Of a DNA stretch of 64,000 bases, positions 1-9,848 are shown piece by piece. Both the position numbers and the translations under genes were made by a program. Below the pieces are notes generated by a model, which was not told the DNA's origin, did no database searches, and was given only the letters and a program-made list of their open reading frames with translations. The DNA lies in NCBI RefSeq assembly GCF_010183535.1, contig NC_071332.1, forward strand, positions 1,240,001 to 1,304,000. Reading direction: 5' to 3'. Within the stretch, counting starts at the first letter, position 1; every line of letters begins with the position of its first letter. This DNA is from Caenorhabditis remanei. Lineage: Eukaryota; Nematoda; Chromadorea; Rhabditida; Rhabditidae.

Positions 1-1118
1 TGTACATATACATGCATTTACATTTTTCACTGTGTGTTGTTGAATTTCATTCTGAAGAGATATATGTATTTTTTCGTGTCTCCCTTTGCGATATAACCTT
101 TGCGATATTAAAATTCATAGGTTTTCGGGGGGAAAATGTGACCTTTAAGGGGGGCGGTTTGGAATCTGGGGTCTAGAGAGCGTCATCCAGTTTTATAGGT
201 GAAAACTGAAGACGTAAGGATTCTGAATCTCTTTTTATCTTTTTAACATTTCTTTAGCACTTATCTGGATGTGTTTCTCAAGGGCTAGAAAAATTTCAAA
301 ATCAGTTTCTGAAAGCTGAAGTCGTAAGGATTCAGAATCTGTTTTCGAAATTTTGATAGGACAAAAATGAGCGGAGTTACACGACTTTGAAGTTATGGAG
401 CTTATTTTCGAGGGTCGTTCAAACTGAAAGTGGTGTAACTTGGTCAAATTTGATTTCAGAAAAACTTCAAATACAGATTCTGAAAGCTGAAGACGTGATA
501 ATTCTGAATCTGTTTTTAAAATTTTTATTGCATAAAACCTGACAAAGATACAAAGGTCTCAATTTCCGTCATTTTCAGTTAGGTTCCACAAGATTCCCAG
601 TTGTGTATCTCGGTTAGCTTTAAAGCTAGAATAAAATTAAATACAGATTCTGAAAGCTGAAAACGTGATAATTCTGAATATGTTTAAAAAAATTTTTGTA
701 TCCTCAAAATGGACTAAGATACCCAACTTCGAAATCTGACACTTTTCGTCGAGAGCTGTGAAAAACTCCCAAATTCAAACTCTTGTATCTCGGTCCAATT
801 TGATCGTAGAAAAAATTTAAAAGTAGATTCAGAATCCTCATAATTTCAGCTTTCTAGTCATTTTAATTTTATTTTTGAAAAAATGGATTTTGACTTACTA
901 ATCCTACCCAAAGCTATGAATCTGTAAAGCGCGCTTGCACTCCAGTCGTTCACGGTCTCCGCGTTTTTCGTAATGTGAATCAAAACTTGTATTTTACTTG
1001 AGCAACTGTTGTGAACGCGCTCCATTAATAACACTGTGCGTTTTAAAACCAAAAAACTTGGAAACTGTGACGTTTCAAAACCGATTGATCCCATTGAATC
1101 CAATTTCCCTTTTCCGTC
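1..1118. repeat. Intergenic DNA with degenerate repeat family I
   Basis: No convincing gene is visible. Between about 195 and 860 a degenerate unit recurs, with the pattern AAGCTGAAGACGTGATAATT followed by CTGAATCTGTTTTT, at about 195-240, 300-350, 470-530 and 640-695, plus an inverted fragment near 820-855. Fragments of the same family recur at about 20020-20050, 31260-31310, 32455-32490 and 62805-62860, so it is dispersed and not a local satellite. It could also be the long intron of a gene entering from the left, because a coding-looking exon begins just downstream. Confidence 0.6.
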
Positions 1119-1654
1119 ATGTTTCTGACCAAACTAATAATGAAAACTCTTAATCCTCATGCACTTTACTGTCTAGAGACACCGTCTCACAAGCTCCGCC
1201 TCCTCATATATAATATTCCAGACGAAACATTCGTGTACGACGCCACGCCCATCCGTCCAACTTCCACCACCGTCACCAAACCAGCATCGTCTTTCGACGG
1301 ACTACTCGAACAGCTCCTCGCCGTGAGTTTCCAATTTCTTAATTTTGAAAGTGCGCTCTATCGCACAGTGCAGTAGAGCGCTGAAATCTACCCATTCCAT
1401 TCAAAGTGTATGGATACACTCCCCTTTTTTGCCATCCGGCACCACGACTTCCGTTTGTTCGGGAAGTCAACTTTCGCTTCCATTTTACTTATTGCTCCTA
1501 TCCTTTTTCTTCTTCTTCTTTTTTTCTTTTTTGTATGTGAGGAACTGGATGACGTTTTCTTTTCCTTTTTCAGACGACGCTCATTCAGCGAACAAATGGG
1601 GAACAACGTGCCGTCACGCCGAATGAGTCGAGCGACGGTTCATTTGGAGAATAG
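1119..1654 (+). CDS. Possible upstream gene end (exons 1119-1322 and 1574-1654) overlapping the globin start
   Basis: An open frame from an ATG at 1119 runs to a consensus GTGAGT donor after 1322. Spliced in phase 0 to the TTTTTCAG acceptor ending at 1573, it continues for 26 residues (starting TTLIQRTNGEQ, ending DGSFGE) to TAG at 1652-1654. The joined 94-residue product has a polar Ser/Thr-rich tail that looks coding, but I recognise no domain. A second acceptor-like ATTCCAG ends at 1223, so the ATG at 1119 may lie in an intron and this may be the last part of a longer gene entering from the left. It uses the same acceptor and exon as the globin start below, in a different frame. It could be a real C-terminus, a 5' leader ORF or chance. 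Confidence 0.35.
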
Positions 1655-3041
1655 TAATGGAGTCGAGAATATGTCGTTTACCGATGCGATTCATTTGTCA
1701 CCGTGAGTTTTTTCGTGGAAATTCGCAGCGTGGAAAAGTCGCAGCGTGAAATCTCGCAGCGTAAAAAGCTCGGTGCGTTGAAACTCATTGTGAGCTCGTA
1801 TTGCGAAAGCTAGAACAACGTAGGATATCACAGCGCCAAATCAAGCAGCTTCAAGACTCGCAGCGTCAAAACTTGGAAAGTAAAAAAAGTAGAAACCTGA
1901 AAACTCGCGGCGGCGTCGACTCACAACGTGTTAAATACCGGAAAAGTGACTCGCAGCATTCAAAGTTTAAGTTCGTAGCGTCAGAACTGACAACGTTAAA
2001 ACTCGCAGCGTGAAAACTCGCAGCGTGAAAACTCACAAAATGGAAATTGCCGACGTAACGCTAGCTAAGCACTCAGCGTCAAATTTCACAGCGTGAAAAC
2101 TCACAACAAGGAAACTGCCGAAGTGACGCTGATAAAGAAAAGTCGCAGCGCACACCTCACAGCGTCAAAACTCATAGCGTGAAAACTCTCAACGTGAAAA
2201 AAACATGAAAACACGCACCGTAAGATCTCACATCGTCAAAACTCGCAGCCCCGTTATTATTAGCAGCGTGAGAGTTCGCAGCGTGAAAACTTGCTGCGTT
2301 GAAACTCATTACGAGCTCATATTTTGATAGCTGAAAAAACTCGCAGCGTTTAATCTCACAGCGTAAAAATTTGCAGTGTGAAAACTCGCAGCGTGAAATC
2401 TCACAGCGTGAAAACTCACAGCGTGAAAACTCCCGACGAGTTCTTTCTCCCAACCATAAACTTTTCCAGCCACCAAGTCCAACTGCTCACCTCCACCTGG
2501 CCTCGTATCAAAACCCAATCCACTCTATTCACTCAAGTCTTCAAAGTTCTTATGCAACGCTCTCCAGTCTGTCGGGAAATGTTCCAAAAGATGTCGATTG
2601 TCGGCGGATTCAGCAGTAACTCAGTCTGTGATCTTAATTCTCACGCTAAACTTCTCTGTGAGCTTTTGGACACCCTCATGACAGATCTCCATCAGCCAGC
2701 GAAGATTGTTCTGGCAAAGTGCCAAGACGTCGGAGCGGCTCACGTGAACATGAATGAGAAATGCTGTGGCGTTGTGTTCGATCAACTCGGAGAAGCTTTC
2801 ACAGAGGTATGTTCTGAAAATAGGCCACGCCCACTCAGATCTCGAATTCCAGCTCATCACAAAAGTGGAGTGCGTCCGCTCGAAACGTGAAGCCGTTAAA
2901 AGTTGGATGTGTGTGATATCCTATATGGCTGACAGTATCAAGAGCGGATATATGGAGGAGTGGGCGAAGAAGAGACGCAGCAATAATCAGCAACCAGTTG
3001 GGGCGTCGTGTGAGTTTTTGGGACATGTGTTTTCCACGTGA
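1596..3041 (+). CDS. Globin-like protein (nematode glb family)
   Basis: Exons 1596-1702, 2470-2810 and 2857-3041 join in phase. The third acceptor is AATTCCAG followed by CTCATCACA; an earlier AG would run into a stop. The product has a roughly 35-residue N-terminal extension beginning MGNNVPSRRMS, where Gly2 suggests N-myristoylation. A globin fold follows: the A-helix LSPHQVQLLTSTWPRI, the CD-region Phe in CREMF, and a candidate proximal His in the F helix (GAAHVN). The C-terminus beyond the H helix (YMEEWAKKRR) is a short polar tail. Nematode globins of this class are haem proteins proposed in oxygen sensing, redox or signalling, and a lipidated N-terminus would place it at a membrane. The large first intron is filled with minisatellite H. 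The ATG lies 22 bases after a TTTTTCAG acceptor, as expected for a trans-spliced 5' end. Which glb paralogue it is cannot be told here. Confidence 0.8.
1720..2435 (+). repeat. Minisatellite H (AAAACTCGCAGCGTG unit) in globin intron 1
   Basis: Degenerate tandem 15-bp units such as AAAACTCGCAGCGTG and AAAACTCACAGCGTG fill most of the intron between exons 1 and 2. Near 2380-2430 several near-perfect units are adjacent. The same unit occurs in reverse orientation in intron 2 of the transporter gene at about 7445-8085. The open frames across it are an effect of the 15-bp (multiple of three) period and are not genes. Confidence 0.85.
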
Positions 3042-6000
3042 AAAAGAAAATAGTTGAAAGAAACAGCAAAATTATATGAAAATTGATGAATCAGGATGTG
3101 ATGTGTGAACTTTTTGTGAACAATCATGTTGTGAAATTGCTGAAAATTTCGCAATTGTCGAAATGCTTCAAAATTGAGATTTCATAGAAAACTTTAAAAC
3201 TTTGAAACAAAAAAAGTCTAGATCTTCATTTTTGTAGTTAAGAATTTGTGTAACTAATGAATTCGAGGGAAATCTGACTTTAGCAGAGACGGTAGAGTGT
3301 CTACTTTCATACGCTGCTGATCTTTGAAGACTCATATCTTAAAAGTTAGAAAAGTTGTCGAAAGGTTATCAACTACAGAAATTGAATTCTAAAATAGAGC
3401 TATCTATAAAATGTAAAATTTCAAAATTTACATTTAATTCAACTTCAGGGCAAGCTTTCAAAGTGGGTAATATTTAGAGAACCTCGCGTCACTGCGCTTC
3501 CTTGCTAGGGAAAGTCATGGAGTCCGTTTGGAGATATGGGACATGACTTATATCATTGGAAAGCTGAGAAAACGCTGATTCCAAGTATATATTTTACTTT
3601 CGTCCTCGAGGTTTGATATCCGAGAAAAACAAGGTCAAAATTCCGCTAAAATGATAGATTATTTACTTTCTGACAAACGAAAATTAAAAAGTAGGATTTT
3701 TGAACATCCAGACATTTGGACACACCGACAGACAGATAAACCCTAAGTTTGTGTTTTGGGAGGCGCTTTAAGCTCAGAAGTCTAATTAATACCAACAAAT
3801 TTTTTTTTGAGTTTTTTTTCAGATATTTCTAACTCTCTGAAAACTCAAGTAAAACTTAAGGTATTAATATAATTTTGACGGTCTTGACTTGGTTTTTTAT
3901 ATGAACTACATTTTAAGAAATTTGGACCCATAGGCCTCAAGCATTATACCTAAAAATACAATAATTCTCTACTTTAACAAATATTGACCTCGTTTTTCTT
4001 GAATACCAGCCTTTGGGGACAAAAATTGAGTAGATATTTGGAAACAGCGTTCTCTCAGCTTTCCAATTATATAGATCACGTCCCATATCTCCAAACTGAC
4101 TCCATGGTCTTCCCACGTTAGTTTGCACCTCAAAGGCGGCGTATCTTAAAACCAAGAACAGCTATCAAAAAGTTGTCAACTAGAAAAATGAAGATCTTTA
4201 CTTTGTTTATAAGAATGTTTAAATAGATATTGGGACAAGCTCTCTATATTCTCTCTCTCTTGAACTAAACATTTTTTCAGGTCCATATGCCTAATTGCCG
4301 CCAACTCTCTACAATACCACGTTCAGTTTTTCTTCATTTCCACATTTTCACCTTCTTCTTCCCGCATCTCCCTTCAAAATTTTTTCTCTCTCTTTTGTCA
4401 TATCTTTTGCCATCTGCGTATCTCTCTCTCTCTAGTTTTCTCCCCTCTGCATCCTTGCACTCTGCCGCTTGCTTACTAAACACATTGTTTCTTAACCAAC
4501 CATTCCATCAAGAACAAAAATATTTTCTCTTTCTCTATGTTTCTCTGAATCTCTCTGCTCCCCATGTTCTCTCTCTCTCTCTCCGTCCCGCCCATCTGTG
4601 ATCTCCGTGGCTTCCATTTTGCTGAATATTTCGTTTTTGCTTAATTTTTTTTCTTACTTTTATATGAATTTCTTTCCCTTTCCGCACCACAAAAACCATT
4701 TCATTTTCCCAAAAGTTTCCCCCTTTTTTCCCCCTTTTTTATGTGTAAATAAAGATGCAAAAAGTTTCGCTTATCTGTGTGATAACACATTTCTTTCCTA
4801 TCACCTATCTGTTATCTTTGACACACAAACGTTTGTTGTCTGTCGGCGCCGCCTAGTGCAAGTGCGCTCCGGTGGACTGGAACGACTGGACACCGCGATT
4901 TTTGAAATGGAAAAGCTTTATGAGATTGCAGATGTTTTATATCAACGCGCTCCATTGCAGAATATTGAAACTTTAAGAAAGTTGTGTGTTAAATAATTAA
5001 GGCACATATTATTATTGCTTCTAGAGATCCCAATTTTAAGACAGTTAAATTTAAGTTTTGTGGGCGGGGACTAAATTTACGTAAAAGTAAAAATAATCAA
5101 ATTTTCGTAATTTCTGAAAGAAAATATATTAACGTGACAAAAATTAGGTAATAAAAATTTTGCTACAATTATTTTGCCACGATTTAAAATTTTACCAAAA
5201 CTTTGCCACGACTCTCATTTTTCTTAAAGCCATTTTGTCAATTTCGCCAAAATGTGGAATTATTGCTTTTTTCCTTAAAAAATTACAAACTTTTTGGTCT
5301 AAATAAAATAAAATCTGTCTTAAAATTGTTTTATTCTCCTTTTTCATTTGTTTTCTCTTGAAAAATCCCATTTTTTTGTAATTTTGGTTTGAAAAAAGTG
5401 AAAATTGACGAATTTTGAAGGCTTGTAACTTGGCCATATAACATCCGATCTTAGAAATCATTGTTTTATCAAATAGATCAAGTCTAGTTCTTTATTTTTG
5501 TTGTTAATAATTTTTTGTTAGCGCTTTTAGCTTTTGAGATATGAAGCTTCAAAGAGAGGCAGCTTGAGCGGTGAGAGGGAGAGAGCGCAGAGAAGCGAGA
5601 CTGTCTGGTTTTTCTGCGTCTCCGCGTCCTTTTTGATTTTCAAATAACGTTGCTTTTCAATAATGATTTCGGCACTTTTCAAGCTCAAAAAACCTTAATA
5701 ACAGAAAAAAACCGGAGAAAAGCCAAAAATACGCTTTTGAAAAATTAACAAATTTTGACAGGATGCTACGTCGCCAAAATTTGACAAATTATTATGAATT
5801 TATACTAGATCGATAGATCAAGTCTAGATCTTCATTTTTCTAGTTGACAATTTTTTGATAACTTCACTAGTTTTTGAGATATCAGCGGTCAAAGACGTAT
5901 TGCCGGGAGAGTGAGAGATAGAGAGAGTGAGAGAGGGCGCAGAGAAACGAGAGTGTCTGGCTTCTCTGCGTCTCTCCCTCAATTTTTAAGGTGCATATCT

Positions 6001-6153
6001 CAAAGAACAGACTAAGAAGCTCTAGAAAACAGAATGTCTAAATTCATCCATCAAAATTTATACAATTTCTCGTTCTATTTATTTTTATGTTAAAATTTTT
6101 TGCATCCAGTCAATTTTCTAATAATTCCCATAATTTCCAGTAACCCTAAACCA
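3042..6153. other. Intergenic region: family D palindrome, pyrimidine tract, family A fragments
   Basis: A family D inverted repeat spans about 3505-4125: the left arm has CTAGGGAAAGTCATGGAGTC, and the right arm carries its degraded complement near 4085-4125. From about 4240 to 4740 the plus strand is strongly C/T-rich with TCTCTC runs. ORFs there (4287-4601 and 4598-4996) are compositionally biased and not accepted. Family A half-elements with the GCGCAGAGAAGCGAGA core lie at about 5460-5640 and 5815-6030. No gene was supported. Confidence 0.6.
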
Positions 6154-9100
6154 ATGGATTGGCGTACCACCACCGCCGTCCTCTGTCTCTACGGAGCTGT
6201 AAAGGAGTTCCGTCCGGCGACACCGTTCCTCACTCCATTCCTAGCATCCCCTGAGAAGAATCTGACTCTCGACGAATTATACTCTCAAGTCTATCCCTAT
6301 TGGACGTATTCCTACATGATGGCCTTGATTCCGATGTTTGTATTGACCGATATTCTGAGATATAAACCGATAGTGATGATTGAAGCAATCGGATTAGTTG
6401 CCACGTGGGCATTGCTGGTTTTTGGAAAAGGAGTCACTCAAATGCAGATTATGCAAGTCTCGTTTGGTAGGTCATAATATTAAAGAAAACGTGCTCTACT
6501 GACAATTCGGCTTTATTCCAGTTTAGATGTCCTTTGAAAACAAGAACGTCCCTTAAAACACTTGGACGTCCCAAAAAACATTTAAACGTCCCAAAAAACG
6601 TTTAGATGTCCCAAAAACTATTTAGACGTCCCTTGCAGTGTTGTTGGGAATTCCGACTTCAGACTTCCGACTTCCGACTTCCGGATAAGGAAAGTTACTT
6701 CCGACTTACGTCATTTCATAACTGTGGAATTTACGAAGAGTATATATGACAGAAATACTTGGAAAAATGGTCAAAAAGGACAGAAAATAGGATTTTCTTC
6801 TGCCAAAAACAATTTTTCACCAATTTTTCCGAATTTTATGATCTTTTCTCTTGGAGTTTTTGAACTTTTGCAAAAAAATCCATTTCCGACTTCCGACTTC
6901 GGGGTGTTTTTTACTTCCGATTTCCGACTTCCGGATAAGAAAATTTTCACTTCCCAACATCTCTGGTCCCTTGTACACTAAAAGTCACTGAAAGGGTTCA
7001 AGGGACGTTTGAATATTTTTGGGACGTTTTAACATTTGAAAGGACGTCTAAGTGTTTTGAGGGACGTTCTAGTTTTTAAAGGACATCTGAACTGGAATAG
7101 AGCCAAATTCGCTCTAGTGACAAAATTCCTTCCAGGCGTCGCGTCTGCCGCTGAAATCGCGTATTACTCCTACATTTACTCTATTGTCGATCGAAAACAC
7201 TATAAACGAGCTACATCTTACATCAGATCCGCTGCATTATTCGGAAAATTAGTGGCATTTGGTCTTGGACAGACCCTGATTTCAACGCATACTTCAAATT
7301 ACTTGGTTCTCAATCAAATTTCACTTGGAGCTGTCTGTCTGGTGACTGTAATTGCGGTTTTCTTGCCACGTGTCAAATCGGAAAAAGCGAAAGTTTCGAT
7401 GAGAGCGTTGTCGATTGAGGAGCAGCAAAATTTGGAGTGAGTTAGGGGGTTTTTCACGCTGCGTGGTGGTAGTGAGCTCGCTGCTAGTTTTCTTGCTTGA
7501 GAGCGTATTTGCTTTTTACTAACTTTGTGGCAGCGAGTTTTCTAAGTTTTCACTTTGCTCATAGCGGTTTTTTCGGTTCTCATAGCTTACTCACTGCGAG
7601 CTCACTGCGTGCCTGGTGATGCCTGATAGCAAGGTCGTTGCGAGTTTTGTAAAAATGTACACCGAAATCTCACTGCGAGCTCACTGCGAGTTACACGCTT
7701 CTCCCATACCAGAAACTCTCATTTTCTGCATTTTCACATTTTTCACGCTGCGAGGTGGAAGCGTGTTCGCTGCGAGTTTTCTAGCTTGAGAGCTTGTGCT
7801 TAAATCAAACTCACTGCGAGATTCTTGAAATCTCATTTTCTGCTCGCAGCGTATTTTCTAAGTTCTCACAACGTTGTGTCCTTAGTGTTCGGTTCTCGTA
7901 GCTTACTCACTACGAGCTCACTGCGAGTTATACCAGAAGTTTTCATTTTCTGCATTTCCAGAGCAGAAGACTTTGGAGTGAGTAGGAGTTTTTCACGCTG
8001 CGAGTTTTCTTTTGCTCGCAGCGTATTTTCTAAGTTTCCACCACGTTATCACTGCGAGCTCACTACGAGTTACACAAAAACACATTTCCTGCATTTCCAG
8101 ACTAGTCACCTCTTCACCCAAAGAAAAACAGCTCAGCTACACCCAAGAATACCTGAAACGCTCCCTAGAAGAGCTCAAAACATGCTCAAAAAACCACGAA
8201 CTCCTCAAGTGGTCTCTCTGGTGGGCTCTAGCCAGCTGTGGTGTTTATCAAGTCCAAAATTACACACAATCACTATGGAAAGAGATGCAAACGGATCCGG
8301 ATGACGTGGCGAATGGCGTCGTCGAGTTTGTGAACACCGCGCTCGGCGCGTTTCTCTCGTTGTTCATCCATCATTTGTCTATCAATTGGGCACGTCACGG
8401 ACAGATGATTCTTTTTGTGACGTCTGCAATTGTGGCTGGATTACTGTATGTGTGTTCGCAGACGCAGACGGTGATGGTGGCTTACGTGGCGTATGTGGTG
8501 ATCGCGTCGATTTATCACATGTTGATCACTGCTGCTTCGTAAGTTTAAAGTTTGAGAGGGGCGTGGTCTATATTTGATCTACAAAAAAACATTTCAGAGC
8601 CAACGTGGCGAAAGAGCTGTCATCTAACAATCATGGGTTGATATTCGGGTGCAACACATTTCTGGCGGTTTGCCTTCAATCGATACTTACACTGGTCGTT
8701 GTCGACTCACGGTTCTTGCATTTGGGTATTAGGACACAAGTGAGTTATAGGAATAAGTAGATCAAAACTAGCTCTTCATTTTTGTAGTTGACCGTTTTTT
8801 GATAACTCTTCAAGGGTTTGAGATATGGGCGGTCAAAGATAATTGAAAAAAATTTGCGATTTTAGTTTTAAAAAACTTGGCCAAATTTGACTCCCCGTAA
8901 CTCTGTCATTTTTTGTTCGACAGCTTCAAAACTAAATTTTTTGTATAGAAAATGTCTCAATCTGTATTTTTGTAGTTGACAACTTTTTGCTAGCTACGCC
9001 CACTTTTGAGATATGCGCCTTTAAAGACGGGTATCTCAAAGCAGAGAGAGAAACAGGAGGAGGAGGGCGCAGAGAAGTTAGAGTGTCTGACTTCTCTGCG

Positions 9101-9668
9101 TCTCTTTGCCCTCTTTTCCTCTTTGCTTGCTAATAGTTACCTAGACATTTTTAAATCAAAAAATCCCTAAAAAATCGCTTGAAAAACTAAAAAAACCAAG
9201 AAGAGTCAAAAAAGTACAATTCTTGTTTCATTGAAAAATTCCTAAACTATGACAGCCCATCACGCCTCCAAATTTGTTTCATATTTTTCAAGTTTATGGT
9301 TTTTTGATTGAAACTGTCCAGATCTTTATTTTGTTAGTTGACAACTTTTTGCTAGCTCCGCCCACTTTTGAGATATGCGCCTTTAAATCTGGGGTACTGT
9401 AAATGAAGAGCGAAAGTGAAACCGCTCTATGTATCTCAAAAGCGTGACGAGCTATCAAAAAACAGTAAACTACAAAAATGTAGCTCTGGTTTTGATCTAC
9501 ACATTAAACTTTAAAAAAATCAAGTTTCCACCAAATCGGACATACTCACGTTGTTTCTAATTTCAGTTCGTCATCTACTCCGGCTACTTTGCCATCGTCG
9601 CCTTGATATTCGCCGTCTTCTTCGTGATCTCGCTATTTTCGAAAAAAACTGAAAATGAGACCAGCTGA
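6154..9668 (+). CDS. SLC19-family folate/thiamine transporter
   Basis: Five exons join in phase: 6154-6466, 7136-7436, 8101-8538, 8598-8739 and 9567-9668, giving 430 residues, normal for SLC19. The N-terminal half shows the family pattern: RPATPFLTPFL in TM1, a WTYSY motif, FVLTDILRYKP before TM3, and AYYSYIYS in TM4. A cytoplasmic loop (SSPKEKQLSYTQEY) precedes the second six-helix half, which includes WSLWWALASCGVYQVQNY. In animals this family carries reduced folates or thiamine across the plasma membrane. The sequence does not decide the substrate; the TM1-TM4 region recalls SLC19A2/A3 (thiamine) as much as SLC19A1 (folate), and nematode members are named folt. Introns 1, 2 and 4 are enlarged by repeats: nested MITEs, minisatellite H and family A. 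A polyadenylation-like AATAATAAAAATA follows the stop. It is convergent with the F-box gene, 180 bases away. Confidence 0.87.
6495..7120. mobile_element. Inverted-repeat element in SLC19 intron 1, hosting a hAT MITE
   Basis: The left arm (about 6505-6635: TTATTCCAGTTTAGATGTCC, then repeated ACGTCCC units) is the imperfect inverse of the right arm (about 6985-7112: GGACGTTCTAG then GGACATCTGAACTGGAATAG). The arms are separated by an inserted family E element at 6636-6965. The outer element lies wholly within intron 1 and ends just before the exon 2 acceptor. It has no coding capacity. Confidence 0.75.
6636..6965. mobile_element. hAT-type MITE (family E) with perfect 8-bp target duplication
   Basis: The ends are CAGTGTTGTTGGGAA on the left and TTCCCAACATCTCTG on the right, imperfect inverted termini fitting the hAT CAGNG...CNCTG pattern. 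The flanks are a perfect 8-bp direct repeat GTCCCTTG (6628-6635 and 6966-6973), the size expected of hAT transposases. The interior has repeated CTTCCGACTTCCGG stretches. The element is about 330 bp, has no ORF and is non-autonomous. Confidence 0.85.
7445..8085 (-). repeat. Minisatellite H (reverse orientation) in SLC19 intron 2
   Basis: Degenerate units of the type TCACGCTGCGAGTTTTC and CACTGCGAGCTCACTGCGAG fill the intron. Read on the minus strand they are the AAAACTCGCAGCG unit of the globin intron. At 7962-8000 the array contains a partial duplicate of the exon 2 end and donor (AGCAGAAGACTTTGGAGTGAGT). The apparent ORFs here reflect the repeat. Confidence 0.8.
8755..9490. repeat. Family A fragments in SLC19 intron 4
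   Basis: Three partial family A arms are recognisable, at about 8757-8845, 8955-9120 and 9320-9480. They share TTTTTGTAGTTGACAACTTT, TTTTGAGATATG and, in the middle one, GAGGGCGCAGAGAAGTTAGA facing its complement. They account for most of the 827-base intron. Confidence 0.75.
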
Positions 9669-9848
9669 AAATTCATTTTTTTCTCTAAATACATCTCCAT
9701 AATAATAAAAATATAGGTACAATACAGAAAGTTTTTTGAAAACTGTTTGAAACTAGAATCACAAAAAAAAGGGGGTATACATGTTAAAGGAATATATGTA
9801 CAAATACAAGAAATTGTTACAAGAAATCAAAAAAAAAAGAGAGAATTT

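Noticed and set aside
1720..2435. CRISPR-like array because of short regular repeats.
   Set aside because: The units are contiguous 15-bp degenerate minisatellite copies without spacers, in a eukaryotic intron.
4287..4996. Two overlapping ORFs of 104 and 132 codons.
   Set aside because: They lie in a pyrimidine-rich tract that gives Phe/Leu/Ser-rich translation, with no domain, splice partner or paralogue.
7962..7977. Possible 16-base micro-exon in SLC19 intron 2.
   Set aside because: Including it breaks the frame, while direct joining of 7436 to 8101 keeps the transporter open. It is better explained as a duplicated exon end.
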